Source: Pictodentalium vernedei
Taxonomy: Eukaryota > Mollusca > Scaphopoda > Dentaliida > Dentaliidae
Length of the DNA stretch: 64,000 nt
Reading direction: 5' to 3'
Assembly: GCA_031216915.1 (NCBI GenBank)
Contig: CM062294.1
Coordinates: forward strand, 393,071,217-393,135,216
Below the pieces are notes generated by a model, which saw nothing but the letters and a program-made list of their open reading frames with translations, searched no databases and was not told where the DNA came from. Both the position numbers and the translations under genes were made by a program. Positions 23,193 to 33,766 of the stretch are shown piece by piece. Position 1 is the stretch's first letter, and every line of letters begins with the position of its first letter.

Positions 23193-26100
23193 TTAGGATA
23201 TTCTGGAAAGAGCATCAGCTACAACATTATCTCTTCCCGAAATATGCCTAATCTCTAAATTATATTCTTGAACGGCTAAACTCCACCACAATAATCTTTG
23301 ATTCTTGTTTTTCATTTTATTGATAAAAGTTAAGGGGTTATGATCGGTGTAAACTGTAATTGGACATTGGGCGGTTCCTAGATACACATCAAAATGGGTT
23401 AATGCCAAAATTAGAGCCAAAGTTTCTTTTTCTACTGTAGAGTAATTCTTTTGATGTTTGAGAAATTTTCTGGAGAAATAACATACAGGGTGATCAATAC
23501 CTTGGGAATCTTCCTGGGCAATATACCCACCTGCTCCATTGTCACTTGCATCTATGAATAATTTGAAGGGCTTTTCATAATTGGGACTGGCCAGGACAGG
23601 GGAATTATTTAATAAAGTTTTTATTCTGTTAAAGGATTTCTGGCACTCCTCAGTCCAAACAAACCTAACCCTTTTGCTCAATAAACTGGTCAAAGGGGAG
23701 ACAACATCTGAAAAATTTAAAAAAAATTTTCTATAATATCCAGCTATGCCTAAGAATCTCATGAGCTCTTTTTTAGAGTTTGGTACTGGAAAATTTACAA
23801 TGGCATCAACTTTAGCCGCAATCGGCCTCACCTGCCCCTGCCCCACAACATGACCTAAATAATTTACAGTTGCTTTGCCAAATTCTGATTTTACCAAGTT
23901 AATAGTTAGGTTGGCTTGGGTCACTTTGTCAAAAAATTCTTGAATATGCTTTAGATGATCAGCCCAATTTGTATCTGTGTGTATAATAACATCATCAATA
24001 TAAGCTTCACTGTGATCTAGGTCTGCAATTAAGTGGTTAACCATGCGCTGGAACGTTGCCGGAGAGTTTTTCATGCCAAAAGGGGTTACTTTATATTGAT
24101 ACAACCCAAATGGGGTAACAAAAGCAGATATTTCTTTTGCTTTTTCTGTTAAAGGGACTTGCCAATAACCCTTTAACAAGTCAAATTTTGTCACAAATTT
24201 AGCATGGCCAAGTTTGTCAATGCAGTCATCAATTCTTGGAATTGGATAATTGTCTGTTTTGGTGAGGCTGTTCACCTTTCGGTAATCCGTACAAAATCGG
24301 TAACTGCCATCAGGTTTTGGGACGAGTATACAGGGCGAACTCCAGTTGCTATGGCTAGGTTCTATGATATCATTGTCCAGCATATACTGTATTTCCTTTC
24401 GCATGATCTCAGCTTTGAAAGGGTTCAATCTATATGGATGCTGTTTGATGGGATTTGCCTCTCCTACATCAACATCATGAAAAATAACAGATGTCCTACT
24501 AGGCACATCGGGAAATAAGTGTTGATATTTGAAAATTAAATCAACTAAATCTTTTCTTTGGTCAGGCAGTAAATAATCAGTTTTATTTTGTAGATCTCTC
24601 AGGACATCTGAGTTCTGTAACTTCAGAGGTACATTTTCGCTGCCTTCATGAATATCCTCTACAGGATTTTCCAGCTCATCCATGTGGGTGACTGTTGAGA
24701 CTGGTAGAGAGTTTGGTTCTCTCTCATAATATGTTTTCAACATATTTATATGGCACAGCTGAGTATTTTTGAGTCTATCGGGAGTCTCAACAACATAATT
24801 AGTATCACTGATCTTGTGCTTAACAATATAAGGGCCTGAATATCTTGCTTGTAAAGCATTGCCCTTTAAAGGGAATAATACTAACACCTTGTCCCCAGGT
24901 TTAAAGGTGCGAAATTTTGCCTTTTTATCATACCACGTTTTCATAAGACTCTGGGCTTTCTGTAAATGTTTATTTGCCATTTCTCTGGCCTGGTGCAATT
25001 TTTCCTTAAAAGTGGACACATAGTCCAGAAGAGAAATTTCAGGTGGCTCTTCTTCGAGCCATTTCTCCTTCAAAGCAGTGAGTGGACCCCTCACTATGTG
25101 TCCAAACACTAATTCAAAAGGGCTGAACCCCAGAGATTCCTGTACAGTCTCACGGACTGCAAATAAGAGGAGATGTACTCCTTCATCCCAATCCTTCTCA
25201 TTATCCTCCCCATAGGCCTTTATCATGGTCTTCAGTGTTTGATGAAAGCGTTCTAGAGCTCCTTGACTTTCGGGATGGTAGGCACTTGATGTGTACTGCT
25301 TAATTTTGAGCTCATACATCACCTGCTGAAAAAGGTTTGACATAAAATTTGAGCCTTGGTCCGATTGCACTGACCTGGGTAGACCGAAAGTTGTAAAAAA
25401 TTTTATCAAGGCCTTAACTATTGTCTTGGTTTTAATATTTCTTAGAGGTATAGCTTTAGGAAATCGTGTAGAAGCACACATGATGGTAAGAAGATATTCA
25501 TTTCCAGATCTTGTTCTAGGCAATGGGCCAACACAATCAATAATAATTCTACTGAATGGCTCCTCAAAAGCAGGGATTGGTTGAAGGGGAGCAGGAGGAA
25601 TCTTCTGGTTGGGTTTTCCTACAATTTGACAGATGTGGCAGGTTTTACAAAATTCGACAACATCCTGTCGAAGCTTGGGCCAGTAAAAACATTGCTGAAT
25701 ACGAGAGTAGGTCTTCCTAATTCCCAAATGTCCAGCCATTGGATTTTCATGAGCCAGGCTTATTATTTCATTCCGGTATTTAGTGGGGACAACTATTTGA
25801 TAAATAACCTCCCAGTCACTATTGGAAGGTACTTCTGGTGGTCGCCATTTCCTCATAAGTACACCAGATTTTCTGAAATAACAGACAGGGGAGTTTTGGG
25901 CTTCAGCCTGTGTTACAGCCTTTTCACGTGGCTCGGCAAGGTCAGGATCACTTTCCTGTTCCTGAATTAAAGATGTCCGGGAAATGACATTCAAGGAGGT
26001 CCCCCTATCACTCTCAGGTGTAGTGGCCTCTTTACAATGTCTGGACGAGTCATCACACTGACTCAAAAATGTCTGAGACAAATCAATGTCTTCAGAATCC

Positions 26101-28001
26101 GTAATTCTGTGACAGTTCTTATCCTCAGCTTTGCTGTTTAAATCAACACAATTGAGGTTGTTATCAACCTCAGTTTTCTTTGCCATGGACCGAGTCGCAG
26201 CACATGCTGGAAAGGCAAAAGGAAAACATTCCTTCAAATTAATAATACTTTCATCTGTGCTCGGCTTATCCACCACTTGAGGTTCTACAGTGACTTTGTC
26301 ACCAGCTAAGTCATTTCCCAATAATAAAGAAATACCTTTTACAGGTAGAGTAGGTCTGATTCCTACTGTCACAGTCCCATTTACTAAGCTACTTCTTAAA
26401 TTTATTTTATGAAGTGGGACATTTAAAGAGTTTGACTCAATACCTGATATTAGAACTTGTGCCCCTGTAGCACTTTCTTCGGAAAATGGCAAAATGCCTT
26501 CTAACATTAATGACTGAGTAGCCCCTGTGTCTCTCAGTATTTTTATTGGTAAGGAACAGTGTTTATCCCCATCAAGGGAAACAAAGCCTTCAGAAATAAA
26601 TGGCTTATAATTTTCTAAAGCGTCTTGCTTTATAACATAATTTTCAGGGCATGGAGCACATGCTAGTGCATTCTGTGAAGTAGAGGACTCATTTTTCCTT
26701 TTTAACAGCCAGCAATCAGATAATAAATGACCTGCTTTCTTACAATAATTACAAGTTTTAGTTGAACTGTTGGGTCGTAATGGTGTAGGGCTGGCATTGG
26801 ATGACTTATTCTCATTAGGCTTCCGATTAAATTTAGGTGGTGAAAAGTTTGTAGGATGGGAAGGATGATTGGAAGGATGTGTTTTATCTGAAGTTGGTTT
26901 AGGTCCACTTTGGAAAGAGTTCTTGTGAAGCCAAAAATTTGTAGAGTTACGACTCATTTTATGAGTTAAGGCATAGTCATCTGCTAGTACTGCTGCTCTA
27001 TTTAATGTGTCAACTTTTTGTTCATCCAGGTGGGCCTTTATATCTGAATGTATCTTTCCTTTAAACTCTTCAATCAGCATCATTTCTTTTAACTTCGAGA
27101 AATCTTTCCCAATTTCTTCGGAATGGCACCACCTATCAAATAAATTTTGCTTTTCTCTGGCAAATTCCACATGAGTTTGATTTTCGTTTTTATAATAATT
27201 TCTGAACTTCTGCCTATAGGCCTCTGGAACAAGTTCATATGCCTTGAGTATAGCCTCTTTAACAGTATCATAATTATTGCTTTGCTCAGAAGATAGAGCG
27301 GAATAGATTTCTTGGGCCTTTCCTTTCAAAACACTTTGCAGTAGCAAAGTCCAGACATCCCTTGGCCATTCTAAACTTGTTGCCACTTTTTCAAAATGTG
27401 AAAAATATTTATCAACTTCTTTTTCTTGAAAGGGGGGAACTAGCCTAACATGTTTAGTTGCATCAAATCTACTTGGAGAAATTACATTTGAGCCTTGACG
27501 TTGAGATTCTAATTCTTTTATTCTTATTTCCTTTTGGGCCTGAATTTCTAATTCTTTTAAGTGCATTTCTTTTTGAGCTTCTATTTCCCTTAATTTTAGT
27601 TCCCTTTCTTTTTGAGCCTGAATTTGTTCCCTTTCTTTTTGAGCTTCTAATTCTTTTTCTTTTTGTCGAGCTTCTAATTCTTTTAATTTCATTTCATTTT
27701 CCTGCCTTTTCATTTCTTGTTGCATTTCTAATCTCTTTAGTTCCAATTCTAACTTTTTGAGTTCAAGGGCATCAGTAGGTTGTGGTTCAGAGACAGGTGA
27801 CCCAGACTGAGGCAAAAGACCCTCCTCAATATAATGATTAACAATGAGCTGTTTAAGTTTATGCTTGTTCAGACCAGGGGTGGCAGGTAATTTTAGACAC
27901 TGAGCAAGTTGAAATAAATCCTCCTTCTTAAGAGATTCTAAAAGGGCCAAACTAGGAGATCTTTCAAATTCAGAAATAAATTCTGTCACAATAAATACCA
28001 T
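23193..28001 (-). CDS. Gag-Pol polyprotein of the Gmr1-like retrotransposon (1602 aa)
   Basis: A single ATG-initiated frame with no breaks. Domains in order: a SAP-like N-terminus (about residues 1-65); a Lys/Glu-rich coiled coil (75-170); a SCAN-related gag core (about 178-345, LVPPFQEKEVDKYFSHFEKV); a CCHC knuckle (417-431, CNYCKKAGHLLSDC); a protease with DTGATQS near 488. Next is an integrase with an H2C2 finger (750-792) and a DDE core (Asp near 815, DQGSNF near 880, Glu in ESQGALERF near 915) followed by a GPY/F-like module (YSGPYIVKH). Then come RT with YIDD near 1333, and RNase H with DASD, the Glu of TVEKE, TDHN and DALSR to the end. All key residues are present, so the protein looks functional. 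Gag and pol are fused without a frameshift. Integrase lies upstream of RT, as in Gmr1 elements. Confidence 0.95.
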   Translation of the reverse strand: MVFIVTEFISEFERSPSLALLESLKKEDLFQLAQCLKLPATPGLNKHKLKQLIVNHYIEEGLLPQSGSPVSEPQPTDALELKKLELELKRLEMQQEMKRQENEMKLKELEARQKEKELEAQKEREQIQAQKERELKLREIEAQKEMHLKELEIQAQKEIRIKELESQRQGSNVISPSRFDATKHVRLVPPFQEKEVDKYFSHFEKVATSLEWPRDVWTLLLQSVLKGKAQEIYSALSSEQSNNYDTVKEAILKAYELVPEAYRQKFRNYYKNENQTHVEFAREKQNLFDRWCHSEEIGKDFSKLKEMMLIEEFKGKIHSDIKAHLDEQKVDTLNRAAVLADDYALTHKMSRNSTNFWLHKNSFQSGPKPTSDKTHPSNHPSHPTNFSPPKFNRKPNENKSSNASPTPLRPNSSTKTCNYCKKAGHLLSDCWLLKRKNESSTSQNALACAPCPENYVIKQDALENYKPFISEGFVSLDGDKHCSLPIKILRDTGATQSLMLEGILPFSEESATGAQVLISGIESNSLNVPLHKINLRSSLVNGTVTVGIRPTLPVKGISLLLGNDLAGDKVTVEPQVVDKPSTDESIINLKECFPFAFPACAATRSMAKKTEVDNNLNCVDLNSKAEDKNCHRITDSEDIDLSQTFLSQCDDSSRHCKEATTPESDRGTSLNVISRTSLIQEQESDPDLAEPREKAVTQAEAQNSPVCYFRKSGVLMRKWRPPEVPSNSDWEVIYQIVVPTKYRNEIISLAHENPMAGHLGIRKTYSRIQQCFYWPKLRQDVVEFCKTCHICQIVGKPNQKIPPAPLQPIPAFEEPFSRIIIDCVGPLPRTRSGNEYLLTIMCASTRFPKAIPLRNIKTKTIVKALIKFFTTFGLPRSVQSDQGSNFMSNLFQQVMYELKIKQYTSSAYHPESQGALERFHQTLKTMIKAYGEDNEKDWDEGVHLLLFAVRETVQESLGFSPFELVFGHIVRGPLTALKEKWLEEEPPEISLLDYVSTFKEKLHQAREMANKHLQKAQSLMKTWYDKKAKFRTFKPGDKVLVLFPLKGNALQARYSGPYIVKHKISDTNYVVETPDRLKNTQLCHINMLKTYYEREPNSLPVSTVTHMDELENPVEDIHEGSENVPLKLQNSDVLRDLQNKTDYLLPDQRKDLVDLIFKYQHLFPDVPSRTSVIFHDVDVGEANPIKQHPYRLNPFKAEIMRKEIQYMLDNDIIEPSHSNWSSPCILVPKPDGSYRFCTDYRKVNSLTKTDNYPIPRIDDCIDKLGHAKFVTKFDLLKGYWQVPLTEKAKEISAFVTPFGLYQYKVTPFGMKNSPATFQRMVNHLIADLDHSEAYIDDVIIHTDTNWADHLKHIQEFFDKVTQANLTINLVKSEFGKATVNYLGHVVGQGQVRPIAAKVDAIVNFPVPNSKKELMRFLGIAGYYRKFFLNFSDVVSPLTSLLSKRVRFVWTEECQKSFNRIKTLLNNSPVLASPNYEKPFKLFIDASDNGAGGYIAQEDSQGIDHPVCYFSRKFLKHQKNYSTVEKETLALILALTHFDVYLGTAQCPITVYTDHNPLTFINKMKNKNQRLLWWSLAVQEYNLEIRHISGRDNVVADALSRIS

Positions 28002-28129
28002 GATGAAAAGGTTTGCTGGTTCTCAGAATATAAATAATAATACTGAAATTTTCTAAGAAAATTTAAATGTTTTGAAAGTGAGCCAAAATAATAATTGCAA
28101 TTTGCAATTTTCTCGTTATCTAATATTCA

Positions 28130-28147
28130 ATCCCGGACGAGCCCCCA
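28130..28147 (-). promoter_or_regulatory. Primer-binding site matching tRNA-Pro
   Basis: On the minus strand TGGGGGCTCGTCCGGGAT starts five bases after the LTR end. This 18-nt string is complementary to the 3' end of tRNA-Pro, the primer used by many gammaretroviruses and some gypsy-like elements. It would prime minus-strand DNA synthesis. Confidence 0.85.
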
Positions 28148-28152
28148 ATTTC

Positions 28153-29140
28153 TGTTACGGTGTGGAATTATTAATGATATTGGTAACAGAAAGAAATCTG
28201 AGAATCAGCAACAAAACTATGAATTTAACTATTCTGAAATTTAATTAAAAAAAAATTGATATAAAAAAAAATGATACAAAGATCTTTTACACTAAATGGG
28301 TTACAGAAAATAAAAAAAAACAATGGTACTTATCAATTATAGAATTAGTCCAAAGTACAGTTTGACAGAATCCAGTAATCCAGTGGTGAAGTATCTTCTG
28401 AAGAAAGTTACCAGCTGGTAGATGTAGTATTAAATCCAAGAATGTCTCTTCAGAAACAGTATCCCGTAGATTTATAATAAAATTTTCACTTAGAAATTTC
28501 AGCAGTCTCCAATAAAATATAATAAAATGCTCCGCAAAATTCAAATGGAGTAAAAATCCAAGAAGTATTGGCGCCACAGGCAATTTCCAAATAATCCAGT
28601 AGAATCCTGGCTTTTCACAAAATAATATTATTCTCTTTCACAGAAAGTATAAATTCTCTTTTCCAAGACGAACAGATTCTCTTCAAAATTCTCTTTTGGA
28701 ATCAATCTCCAAATTCACAAAGAAGCACTGCTTCTATAATAAATGCACTGTTCTGAAACAATAATAATCTTCAATGGAAGCAACTGAAGTGAGTCTTTCT
28801 GAAATGGCTTTCTAAAAATGAGTTTTTCAATTCTGTTGACAAACCTTTATATAGTAACCAGATAGAATGTCCCAGAAGAGGAAGTTTCTGCAATGTTCTA
28901 TTAGTTTCTGGGGAATTCTGTTAAAGTTCAAGTAAACAAGGTCATTGACCTATTTAAACAATTAAACAATCAACAGCTATATGTACAATATATCAGTGTA
29001 ACAAAGATGTAAACAAGGTCACAGAGTGCAAAAAGAGTTAGACCAGTCAGAAAATGCAGAAATAAATAAAAAAAAATCTTTCTCACATAATTATCAACTT
29101 AAGGATATATCAATCTCAATATAATATGGGGGCTGTAACA
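28153..29140 (-). repeat. 5' LTR of the Gmr1-like element
   Basis: It has the same length and ends as the copy at 22030-23017, differing at about five bases. It starts TGTTACAGCC because of a change at its outer edge. Confidence 0.93.
28846..28853 (-). promoter_or_regulatory. TATA-like box in the 5' LTR
   Basis: TATATAAA on the minus strand, within ACTATATAAAGG, lies about 290 bp inside the LTR. It is a plausible core promoter for the element transcript. The copy in the 3' LTR is unchanged. Confidence 0.5.
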
Positions 29141-29145
29141 CTGTA

Positions 29146-30143
29146 GCCATAGGTTTGTCCGTTTGTGATTTGCAATACACACCAAGTGTCAAAAGTGAAT
29201 ACATCACTAAAATGTAACTAATCATGCAAGTAGATAGAATCTGATGATATGGTGTGTTGTTCCCACGCCGGTAGGGGAACAACACATCGTATCGTCAGAT
29301 TGTAGAAGTCGACAACTTTTCAACGTGACCATTACTGACCATTGACCAAGAATGATTTGTGTTGATCAAGTGTCCCAGGCGGAACTGACTTACCGGGTAC
29401 TGAACAATTCCAAGAAAGTAGCGAACAGGAACTCTTCAAATATCCCTTTTTTTCATCTGGGATGATTCGACCCATCTTCAGAAATTCAGCACATTTTTTC
29501 ATCCAAGGTTTATTTTACATCTTGTAAAATAAGAATGGACGAAAGTGGTTGGTGGAAGTCAAAGAAGTACTAGGACCTAGGTCAAGCGATTAATTAAGCC
29601 CATAGCCATAATTCGAAACAAGAGTACCTATGTTGTCATTAAGGATTTGAAATATTGGAGAGAGTGGGGGCATAATACTTAAGGGGCGCTTTAAGATTTG
29701 AAAAACATGATGCTTGCCCCCGGGCCCCCACCATAATAAATAATATTGTTGATGAAAAATGAAACGGAGTTCCAATTTTTATCAACGATATGAAATAACA
29801 GGATGAGGAGAAGCATGGGGCCCTTTCGGATTCAGGTAAGAGACATGTCACACTCGTTTCAATGAGGGGTCTAACCCATGATGTGGGCCATGTAGGGTGA
29901 CGGTGTTCACAAGACCTGATCAGTAATTATATTATAATATTGCAGCAAGGCTTCAGGTAAGTATTTATTCACTCTGAATATTCTGATGCACAAAACGGGA
30001 CTGAACCAAGAAATTCTACGAATGTTTCTGTGAAAAAAAAAACAACGAAATTAAACTTCGAAACTTTTGACTCATTGCTTGGAAATAATTATTGAGTGTT
30101 TCGTCACTTTTGATCAAGTCAACCCAAATTATCTTTGCGATCT
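29146..30143. other. hAT 3' non-coding region
   Basis: This is part of the hAT element between the LTR-retrotransposon insertion and the transposase stop. Only short frames occur. It includes the palindrome at 29239-29300. Confidence 0.55.
29239..29300. repeat. Imperfect palindrome, about 26-bp arms
   Basis: The left arm ATCTGATGATATGGTGTGTT continues with GTTCCC. The right arm is its inverse with three mismatches, ending GTCAGAT. The loop is ACGCCGGTAG. Confidence 0.75.
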
Positions 30144-30646
30144 TCACTCATGCAAGTTGCTAGCAAGAAATGTCAACATGTTCACCTTATCTGTATTGAG
30201 ACATGATCTTTTTTTATTCACGACATTGCTGGCAGTACTGAAGACACGCTCAGACGAGCAACTTGTTGCCTGTATACATAAATATTTTCTGGCAACATTC
30301 GGAAACATTGGGGCATTCAAACGCCACCATTTCAATGGGTCGTCATCATGATCAATAGTCGGAAGGGTTACGTAGTTGTGAAGTTCCACCTTGCAACGCT
30401 CTTCCATGTCTTTTCTTTGCTCGGCTGCACTTCTGACAGTTCTAGAGGCGGTGGCATGACTGCCATCAGCAGTTTTGGCACGGAAAAAATCACTCAAACT
30501 TTTCTTTTTTTTCTTGGGTGGCTCTCCAGAATTCATAGGCTCACTAGGGGGTTTCAAACTTGCCTTGATTGCAGCACTCTCTTCTCCCACTTCAGCTTCA
30601 AAGCTTAAATCAAGGGCTTCCTGAATGATTTTATCTTCCAGAGCTT
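30144..30646 (-). pseudogene. hAT transposase remnant: C-terminal dimerisation domain
   Basis: The frame starts inside the coding sequence (KALEDKIIQEALDLSFEAE near 30640) and runs to a stop at 30144. It contains a Lys-rich linker, then DPLKWWRLNAPMFPNVARKY and SSERVFSTASNVVNKKRSCL, the conserved hAT C-terminal dimerisation block. The frame itself is open. It is cut from the rest of the transposase by the element at 30647-32594, so it cannot be expressed as part of a normal protein. Confidence 0.85.
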
Positions 30647-32594
30647 TTTTTAGCTCATCTTGACAAAGTCAAGCTGAGCTAATCTAATCGCTTCCCGTCC
30701 GTCGTCGTCCGTCAACACCATGTTTTGGTCTTCTCCTCCAAAGCCACTGGGCCAATTCAAGTGAAAGTTTGTGTGAGTGATGGTCCCAAAGGGACATTTC
30801 ATTTTTGTTCAACTCAGTATGCCCGGCCCCATAGGGAAGGAGTGGGGGAAAATGCTCCAAAATATTTTTAAAATCTTCTTCTCAAGAACCAGTGTGTGCA
30901 ATGACTTGATATTTGCTATGGAGCTTCCATATGAGGTGTAGAATCAAGTTTGTTCAAACGAAGTTCGTAAAGTAATATTTGGCTTTGTAATAGGAGGGGT
31001 AAGATTTTTGGCCCCGCCCAAAATTTCTATTTTCTGAACCGATGGTCCGGTATGAACCAAATTTGGTTTGTGGTAGTATTGGGTCATAAGTACTTGACCC
31101 ATGCAAAAAAAAAAAACTCCCACATCCCCGTGGGAACCCTGGGAGCTAAAAATAGAAATATTTTCAAACGCCCATATTTCCCAAACCCCACGGAACAGAG
31201 AGCTTTTATTTGGTATGAAGTATCCTTATGACCAGTAGAATTGAGTGGTAAAAAAAAATTGCCATCGGTTATGTTAGGGTGTTCTGTAATGGGCATCGAA
31301 AAAATGCTGAGTCAGCATATTTGCAAAAATTAAAAAAAATCTTTTCTCCAGAACCAATCATCAGAATCTTTTGATATTTGGTATACAGCATTCATAGGGG
31401 GGTCAGATAAAAGTTTGTTCAAATAAAGCTCATTGGTTCATATTTGGGCTCTCTACAGGAGCCCGAAGTTTTAACATAGGGTAATATGGGGAATATTCTT
31501 TAAAAATCTTCTTCTTCAGAACCACCAGTCAGAATCTTTTAATATTTGGTATACATCATTGTTATGAGGGTCAGATTCTAGATTGTTCAAACCAAGTCCC
31601 TAGGTTAATATTTGGGCTTCCTACGGAAGCCCAAATTTTATCTTTGTTCAATATGGAGGGTAATTTAAAAAAATCTTCTTCTTCAGATCCATCAGTCAGA
31701 ATGCTTTGATATTTGGTATGCAACATCTCTATGGGGGTCAGATTCAAGTTTGTTCAAATCAAATCCCTAGGTATATATTTGGGCTCACTATGGTAGCCCA
31801 AATTTTTACTTAGCACAATATGAGAAAATTTCTTTAAAAATCTTCTTCTTCAGATCCACCAGTTGGAATGCTTTTATATTTGGTATACAACATCTCTAGG
31901 GGGGTCAGATTCCAGGTTGTTCAATTCGAGTGCCTAGGTTAATATTTGGGCTCCATATGGGAACATGAAATTTAACTTAGTACAATATGAGGGAATTTCT
32001 TCAAAAATCTTCTTCTTCAGATCCACTTGTCAGAATGCTTTCACATTTGGTATACAACATCTCTAGGGGGGTCAGATTCAAGTTTGTTCAAATCGGATCC
32101 ATAGGTCAATATTTGGGCTCGCTATGGTAGCCCAAATTTGAACTTAGTGCAATTCGAAGAAATTTCTTTACAATTTCTCTTCTTCAGATCCAACAGTCAG
32201 AATGCTTTCATATTCGTTACACAACATCTCTAGGGAAGTCAAATTTAACTGTGTTCAAATCAAGAGCCTGGGTTAATATTTGGGCTCTCTGTGGGAGCCG
32301 GAATTGGCCATTTTGCTGAAGAATTAAAAATTTTGTATTCAGTACCCTCTAGAGGTACTAAGATTAATCCACATAGGTTGTATCAAGGGGCTTCCTAGGG
32401 GAGCTCTGCATTTTACTTATGATCAACTGAAGAAAAGGCATGATGCCCAGATTATTTTTGTCACTCCTGAGGGACTCAAGGATTGACAGTGTAGCCTATG
32501 GAGATGGCTTGCTTAATGTAGAGTCATTCTTGGACTCTGTTTAAATTGTGTTCTGTACAAGATGAGCGCTTCAGGCCCCGTGGGGCCTCTTGTT
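30647..32594 (+). mobile_element. AGCTCA-type tandem-core element inside the hAT transposase gene
   Basis: The 5' end has the hairpin AGCTCATCTTGACAAAGTCA continuing with AGCTGAGCT, then CCGTCGTCGTCCGTC. The core has about eight units of roughly 165 bp (31070-32340) with CTTCTTCAGATCCACCAGTC, TTTGGTATACAACATCTCTA and GGGTCAGATTCAAGTTTGTT. The 3' end has the hairpin AGGCCCCGTGGGGCCT plus CTTGTTTTT. It lies between codons for ISNSEK and KALEDK of the transposase, at a T-run. The same core type occurs at 63740-63890. Confidence 0.78.
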
Positions 32595-33516
32595 TTTTCT
32601 CGCTGTTGGAAATGTACTCAAACTTGAACCTAGGATCTAACACCGACAAAAGTTCAATAATTTCCCTCACATCCCCTTCGGCATACTTTGACTGCATGTA
32701 TTGGAGAGCTTTAGACTATATGTCCTTGGTGAGCTCAGAGTCATCATCTTTGGGCTTTAGCATATCATTTTCAAACAAGTGGAGAACAGGTAACACATAG
32801 GAAATAGTTATATTTTTCTCCCCTGAAAGAATATCTGTGAACTCAGCAAGGGGACTAAGTGCGGCATTGATGGATTCTAAAACTGCAATGTCCTGCCACT
32901 TTGGTATCAGATGTGTTGCTTTCCTGTCAGTACTTAGAACTTTGACAATAGCCTTTTCCTGTTCCAAAATCTGGGACATCTGTTTATGACTGCTGCCCCA
33001 GTGTGTGTCGCATGCCGTGACAAGTGAATGGGCAGGAATATTCATTTCTTGCTGAACCCTGTTTAGCTCACGCTTCTTTTTCCAGAAAACAATTTCAAGA
33101 CACTTTGAGTTCATTTGCCAGGAATTGTCAATATAATGTATGGTGAAACTCATGTACGGAAATGTTGTAATTCCACTCGACCACAAATCGGTGGTTGCAG
33201 CAAAATATTGGCAGTCTGATAGAAGGGAACTTGCAATTTCATCCCTTAGACTATTGTACAATTGGGAGATAGCCTTTTGCGAAAAATACTTCCTACTCAG
33301 GAGTTCATATCTTGGGTCGAATTCACCAAGTAACTTTTTAAAACCACTTTTTTCAACACTGTACATGGGCATCATGTCTTTTGCGAGACAAAATGTCACT
33401 GCGTCAGTTAGTTTGGCCCATCTTCTGCAATTTCTGTCATATTTTTCAGACTTAATAAAACTTTCTTTAATTGAGGTTTGTTCCACATCACCCCCGCCAG
33501 CTTTCGTCCCTTTCAT
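32595..33516 (-). pseudogene. hAT transposase remnant: catalytic region
   Basis: The frame from ATG at 33516 to a stop at 32716 encodes SIKESFIKSEKYDRNCRRW, CQYFAATTDLWSSG (catalytic Asp and Trp), HYIDNSWQMNSKCLEI, KKKRELNRVQQE, CDTHWGSSHKQMSQ and later hAT blocks. Beyond an in-frame TAG the sequence continues with VLDPRFKFEYISNSEK. Compared with ZBED-type hAT transposases, a segment of roughly 80-90 residues is missing near 33085-33110, between SKCLEI and KKKRE, so part of the RNase H-like fold and its second acidic residue are gone. Confidence 0.88.
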
Positions 33517-33574
33517 GCCCAGTGTGAATTTTGTGGCCGGTTTTGCAGGTTGCTTGCTCCTGGCTGTACAGAAT

Positions 33575-33766
33575 TCAGTGGTGAAGTTTTAAATGGTTAT
33601 ACAAATTAGTCGTATTTCCACCTTTAGCGCCCACAGTCTTTGCACATAACTTGCACGATGGCATATCATAATTAATTGATTTTGAAATTGACGGTCTCTC
33701 TTCTTCCAGGAAACCAAAGTAATCCCAAACTGGAGATTTAATTTTCTTTTTCTCAACAAAACTCAT
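33575..33766 (-). pseudogene. hAT transposase remnant: N-terminal BED zinc finger
   Basis: ATG at 33766 starts MSFVEKKKIKSPVWDYFGF followed by the BED finger CKLCAKTVGAKGGNTTNLYN and HLKLHH (C-x2-C...H-x4-H). A stop follows at once, and the next part of the protein continues in another frame, joining the frame of 33516. This is a single frameshift near 33575. BED fingers bind the transposon ends. Confidence 0.85.

Larger units (their letters stand above)
22030..29140 (-). mobile_element. Gmr1-like LTR retrotransposon (integrase before RT), nearly intact
   Basis: Two 988-bp LTRs bound an internal region with one uninterrupted gag-pol ORF, a primer-binding site next to the 5' LTR and a purine-rich tract next to the 3' LTR. 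The 5-bp target duplication CTGTA is present at 22025-22029 and 29141-29145. The LTRs differ at about five positions by eye, so the insertion is recent compared with its host hAT element. Gene order is gag, protease, integrase, RT, RNase H, unlike standard Ty3/gypsy elements. No envelope-like ORF is seen. Confidence 0.93.

Noticed and set aside
24204-25970. Plus-strand frames of 104-129 codons inside the LTR element
   Set aside because: They are antisense shadows of the gag-pol ORF and have no recognisable domain.
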